Notes under the pieces: model-generated
Databases searched by the model: none
The model's input: the letters and a program-made list of their open reading frames with translations, nothing else
What the model was told of the DNA's origin: nothing
Shown: positions 60,693-64,000 of the stretch, piece after piece
How positions within the stretch are numbered: position 1 is the first letter of the stretch
Layout: each line of letters opens with the position of its first letter
From: UBA10908 sp964608965
Lineage (GTDB): Bacteria; Bacillota; Clostridia; Peptostreptococcales; Anaerovoracaceae
Assembly: GCA_964608965.1 (NCBI GenBank)
Contig: CAZSPZ010000002.1
Coordinates: 62,001 to 126,000 of the forward strand
Length of the DNA: 64,000 nt
Direction: 5' to 3'
Position numbers and translations under genes: made by a program

Positions 60693-61250
60693 ATGGAAAA
60701 GAAGTATGAAGTAGCTATATTTGCCGGAGGTTGTTTCTGGTGTATGGTTTCACCATTTAAAGTTTTAAAAGGAGTTATTGAAATTAAATCAGGCTACATC
60801 GGTGGTCATGTCAAGGATCCCAAGTACGAGGATGTTAAACAGAAGAAAACCGGCCACTACGAAGCCGTGAAAATTGTATATGACCCCCGGCAGCTGAGTT
60901 ATGAGAAACTGCTTAAAGCTTTCTGGATGCAGGTTGATCCAACGGATGACGAAGGTCAATTCCAGGATAGAGGACCTCAGTACAGAACGGGAATATTCTA
61001 TACGACAGAGGAACAAAAAGTAATTGCGGAAAAATCAAAAAAAGAACTCGACGAAAGCGGGAGATTTCCCAATCCGGTGATTACTCCGATAATGCCTGCA
61101 TCCACTTTCTATGATGCAGAGGAATATCATCAGGACTTTCACGAGAAGGAGCCAAAGCTTTACAAGGAAGATAGAACGATCTCCGGAAGAGACGAATTTA
61201 TTACGAAATACTGGGGAGACGAATTCTGGGAGATGATGGCGGAAGAATAG
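60693..61250 (+). CDS. msrA: Peptide methionine (S)-S-oxide reductase MsrA
   Basis: Repairs methionine-S-sulfoxide in proteins. It is 185 residues. 'GCFWC' (13-17) holds catalytic Cys14. 'GYIGGHVKDPKY', 'GHYEAVKIVYDP' and the C-terminal 'FYDAEEYHQDF' are conserved. No MsrB domain is fused. GGGGAGGT precedes the ATG. Confidence 0.95.
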   Translation: MEKKYEVAIFAGGCFWCMVSPFKVLKGVIEIKSGYIGGHVKDPKYEDVKQKKTGHYEAVKIVYDPRQLSYEKLLKAFWMQVDPTDDEGQFQDRGPQYRTGIFYTTEEQKVIAEKSKKELDESGRFPNPVITPIMPASTFYDAEEYHQDFHEKEPKLYKEDRTISGRDEFITKYWGDEFWEMMAEE

Positions 61251-61309
61251 AAACGAGACTGTTCAGACTGTTTGTTGCTATTAAAATCAAAGGTAAGGAA
61301 AGGTTTTAA

Positions 61310-62716
61310 ATGATATTTTCCGGATTGACATTTTTGTATATTTTTCTTCCCTCAGTTCTTCTTTTCTACTGGCTAGCAAAATCAATCCCTGCTAAAAATT
61401 TAATTCTTACAATATTTTCTTTATTGTTTTATGCATGGGGAGAACCCGTTTATGTTTTTTTAATGTTTGCTACGGCGTATGCCAATTATGCGCTAGGCCT
61501 TTTAATAAACCGTTATAAGCAAACGTCTCAATCAAAATCTTTTTTAATTCTGGCTGTCATTTTGGATTTGAGTCTACTGGGGCTGTTTAAATATGCGGGA
61601 TTTCTTATAGAAAACATAAACGAAATCTTAGGATTTTCGCTTGCCGTACCAAATATTGCCCTTCCTATAGGAATCAGCTTTTATACTTTTCAAACCTTAT
61701 CCTATGTGATTGATTTATACATGGGAAAAGTTGAAGTGCAAAAATCCTTTCTTAAACTTCTGATGTATATTTGCTTGTTCCCGCAGCTTATTGCGGGACC
61801 AATTGTTCGTTATAGCGTAGTGGAGTCAGAACTGTCGACCAGAACCTTCAGCTTTGAAGATTTTGGGTACGGAGCTAAACGCTTTTGCGTTGGATTGGCA
61901 AAAAAAGTGATCCTTGCCAACAGTTGTGGCGCAGTCATAGTCACCCTTTTCAGTGCTGCAGATCAGTTATCTGTCTTGTCTTATTGGGCGGCTATGGTTT
62001 TTTTTACCTTCCAGATTTATTACGATTTTTCCGGATATTCCGACATGGCTATCGGGCTTGGTCGTATGTTTGGATTTAAATTTCTCGAAAATTTCAACTA
62101 TCCCTATCTTTCTAAAAGCGTAACCGAATTTTGGAGAAGATGGCATATTTCGTTGGGGACCTTTTTCCGCGATTATGTCTATATTCCACTTGGAGGCAAC
62201 AGGAAACATCAGTATCTGAATTTATTTCTGGTGTGGGTGTTGACGGGTTTATGGCACGGTGCCAACTGGAATTTTGTGATATGGGGCCTATCTTATGGCG
62301 TCTTAATAATGTTGGAGCGTTTATTTTTAAAGAATATTTTGGAACAATTACCGGCTGTCCTGGTCTATGGTTATATGGCTTTTATAACCGTGGTGCTTTG
62401 GACTGTCTTCTACTTCACTGATACGGCGCAGTTGATCGCAGCATTAAATATCATGTTCGGAAACAGCGCTTTACCGGGCGTCAATTACTTTGTCGTAACA
62501 GTTATAAAAGAAAATTTTGTCCTACTCCTTGTAGCTTTTGTCTTTTCATTTCCGATAGCCGATTATCTGTTTAATCGACTTTTTTGTTGCCAAGAAGCAA
62601 AGTTTGCAACGGCATGGCCTGTCACGAGCACACTACTCCTTATATCTTCCCTAATTTTAAGTACGTTGTTTCTTTTAGGAAGCACCTACAATCCATTTTT
62701 ATACTTCAGGTTTTAA
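61310..62716 (+). CDS. MBOAT-family O-acyltransferase (AlgI/PatA-like)
   Basis: A 468-residue polytopic membrane acyltransferase with about eleven hydrophobic segments. 'FWRRWHISLGTFFRDYVYIPLGG' (about 274-296, with His279) and the active-site 'LTGLWHGANW' with His316 are intact. It would pass acyl (usually acetyl) groups across the membrane onto a surface polysaccharide or peptidoglycan. It is followed three bases later by a DHHW-family gene, the usual partner. AAGGAAAGG precedes the ATG. Confidence 0.93.
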   Translation: MIFSGLTFLYIFLPSVLLFYWLAKSIPAKNLILTIFSLLFYAWGEPVYVFLMFATAYANYALGLLINRYKQTSQSKSFLILAVILDLSLLGLFKYAGFLIENINEILGFSLAVPNIALPIGISFYTFQTLSYVIDLYMGKVEVQKSFLKLLMYICLFPQLIAGPIVRYSVVESELSTRTFSFEDFGYGAKRFCVGLAKKVILANSCGAVIVTLFSAADQLSVLSYWAAMVFFTFQIYYDFSGYSDMAIGLGRMFGFKFLENFNYPYLSKSVTEFWRRWHISLGTFFRDYVYIPLGGNRKHQYLNLFLVWVLTGLWHGANWNFVIWGLSYGVLIMLERLFLKNILEQLPAVLVYGYMAFITVVLWTVFYFTDTAQLIAALNIMFGNSALPGVNYFVVTVIKENFVLLLVAFVFSFPIADYLFNRLFCCQEAKFATAWPVTSTLLLISSLILSTLFLLGSTYNPFLYFRF

Positions 62717-62719
62717 TCT

Positions 62720-64000
62720 ATGAGAAATATACTGAGAACATCAATCAAACAAACATACTCTCGATCAAATCAATGGAGTTCTGTTGCTTTTTTGTTGATC
62801 GTGATTGTCATAGCTATTGGCAATATTATGCAAGGTGAACGCCCAACGGTCTCCTCAGCAGAAAATCGAAACTTGGCTACTTTTCCGGATTTTTCAGTGG
62901 AAAGCATTGTCAGCGGGAGTTATTTTTTGGAGATAGATTGTTTTGTTTCTGACACTTTTTGGCAAAGGGAATCGTTAATCGGAATTAGTAAATCTCTTGA
63001 AGGATGGAAAAGCATCTATACTTATTTCGGAATTGGGGAGGATTTTCAAATTGTGAATACCGCAATTGCGGGTGACGAAGTAGAGAAAACACCTGCCTCC
63101 GAATCAACATCAGAGCCACAGAAAATTACGGTAGAACTTCCTGCTGTCACGGGTCATACCCTGATCTTCGAGGATATGGCGGTGTACGCAACGATGTACG
63201 AGGAACAAACCGCGAAAAATTATATGGCGGCGGTAGAAGCGTTGGCAGGTATTTTTGAGGATTCTGATATCGTTTTGGATATTATTTTAGCACCCACACG
63301 ATATGCCACACTATCCAATCCAAAGCTAGATGAAATGTTTGTCAGCGAGCGGTTTATTATTAGCAATATTTATGACAATATTCAAGGTAATATCCGGTGC
63401 ATTGATGTATACGATAATATTCTTGCACATAAGGAAGAAGATATCTATTATAACTCTGACCATCATTGGACTTCCCGGGGTGCTTTTTATGCGTATCAAA
63501 TTTATGCAAAAGCTATGGGTTTTCAACCTATCGAACTTTCCGATTGCGACATCATGGATAACGGTGACTTTGTAGGAAGTATGTACAGTTTGACAAAAGA
63601 TGAAAATGTCAAGAATATGACAGATCGTATGCTCATTTATGTTCCAGCTGCTGATTCGGAGTATGAATTTTGGGCTTATGATAACGATTCGAATCAAATG
63701 CTTCGCTGGAAATCGATGTTTACAACTGCCCGGAATTATGGAGCTTTTTTAGGCGGAGATCATGCTGACTCATGGATAAAGACTGACAGCCATACTGGGA
63801 GAAATATTGTAGTCATCAAGGATTCTTATGGGAACGCTTTCATCCCATACCTCTCAAAACATTTCGATAATATTTACATCTATGATCCACGGTATGCAAT
63901 GGAGCCGTTAAGCGTCTATATTCAAGACAAAAACATAACGCACGCTCTACTGATTAACAATCAGCAGGTGCAAGCTAATCTGCCGTTCATTGAGAATATA
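62720..64000 (+). CDS. DHHW-family (AlgX/AlgJ-like) protein, partial at window end
   Basis: A frame open from the ATG at 62720 through the end of the window (427 codons seen). One N-terminal transmembrane helix (about 20-40) anchors an exterior SGNH-hydrolase-like domain. The diagnostic 'SDHHWT' has Asp247, His248, His249 and Trp250; 'IKDSYGNAFIPYL' (about 369-381) carries the nucleophile Ser. With the MBOAT protein it forms a probable polysaccharide O-acetylation pair. The C-terminus lies outside the window. Confidence 0.9.
   Translation, partial: MRNILRTSIKQTYSRSNQWSSVAFLLIVIVIAIGNIMQGERPTVSSAENRNLATFPDFSVESIVSGSYFLEIDCFVSDTFWQRESLIGISKSLEGWKSIYTYFGIGEDFQIVNTAIAGDEVEKTPASESTSEPQKITVELPAVTGHTLIFEDMAVYATMYEEQTAKNYMAAVEALAGIFEDSDIVLDIILAPTRYATLSNPKLDEMFVSERFIISNIYDNIQGNIRCIDVYDNILAHKEEDIYYNSDHHWTSRGAFYAYQIYAKAMGFQPIELSDCDIMDNGDFVGSMYSLTKDENVKNMTDRMLIYVPAADSEYEFWAYDNDSNQMLRWKSMFTTARNYGAFLGGDHADSWIKTDSHTGRNIVVIKDSYGNAFIPYLSKHFDNIYIYDPRYAMEPLSVYIQDKNITHALLINNQQVQANLPFIENI

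Noticed and set aside
1..64000. tRNA, rRNA, insertion sequence or prophage module
   Set aside because: No cloverleaf-like gene, rRNA core sequence, transposase motif or set of phage structural genes was recognised. The single KilA-N gene is not enough to call a prophage.

Overview
The window looks like a chromosome segment of a Gram-positive anaerobe of the class Clostridia (Firmicutes). Four things support this. The order gdpP-rplI-dnaB-purA is the firmicute origin-proximal order. There is a WalRK-type two-component pair and a T-box leader in front of serS. Most genes carry strong AGGAGG-type ribosome binding sites. Many families are typical of Clostridia: VTC/DUF4956, DUF2202, SLH proteins, and an HTH gene next to a Ser/Thr kinase. 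I cannot name the species. No rRNA, tRNA, insertion sequence or CRISPR array was seen. Positions 34395-34404 are Ns.

Layout. 1-9.1 kb: replication and housekeeping (GdpP, L9, DnaB, PurA, an unusual DnaD/DnaI-N fusion, a membrane LysM-G5-M23 endopeptidase). 9.1-12.5 kb, minus strand: clpB behind an unknown gene with a ribbon-helix-helix-like start. 12.6-14.8 kb: DUF212 membrane protein, then an aminotransferase overlapping a RidA deaminase. 14.8-19.7 kb: a sugar or polyol catabolic locus (MDR dehydrogenase, divergent two-subunit transketolase, class II aldolase, SorC-family regulator) with a perfect palindromic operator candidate and no kinase or transporter. 19.8-24.7 kb: WalRK-like pair, FtsB/DivIC-like protein, RNase M5, RsmA, RidA. 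24.7-25.5 kb: non-coding, with degenerate 30-bp repeats and a tandem array of 102-bp nested-palindrome units. 25.5-27.1 kb, minus: serS with T-box. 27.3-33.3 kb: VTC/DUF4956 pair, HD protein, ferritin-like DUF2202 lipoprotein, NapH-like Fe-S membrane protein and partner, AI-2E-type permease, lipoprotein.

33.4-50.5 kb: mixed metabolic and signalling genes. They include an Fe-S flavoprotein, two metallo-beta-lactamase-fold enzymes, an HTH / membrane Ser/Thr-kinase-LRR / secreted SLH-like trio, a GGDEF+HD-GYP regulator, a cytosine-deaminase-like amidohydrolase, lactate permease, a second two-component system with an SHOCT protein, a soluble chemotaxis-type transducer and a divergent DapF-like epimerase. 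50.5-58.1 kb: an accessory stretch of small, mostly single-gene units, partly AT-rich (PIN-like, GNAT, VOC, KilA-N, HEAT-like, hydrolase, isochorismatase, CPBP protease). 58.3-64 kb: a cell-surface M14 carboxypeptidase with SLH domains, a DinJ antitoxin with an internally deleted YafQ toxin, MsrA, and an MBOAT/DHHW acetylation pair cut by the window end.

The most unusual observations are the DnaD/DnaI-N fusion without an AAA+ domain, the nested-palindrome array, the toxin relic beside an intact antitoxin and operator, the palindrome-controlled split-transketolase locus, and the HTH/kinase/SLH trio.
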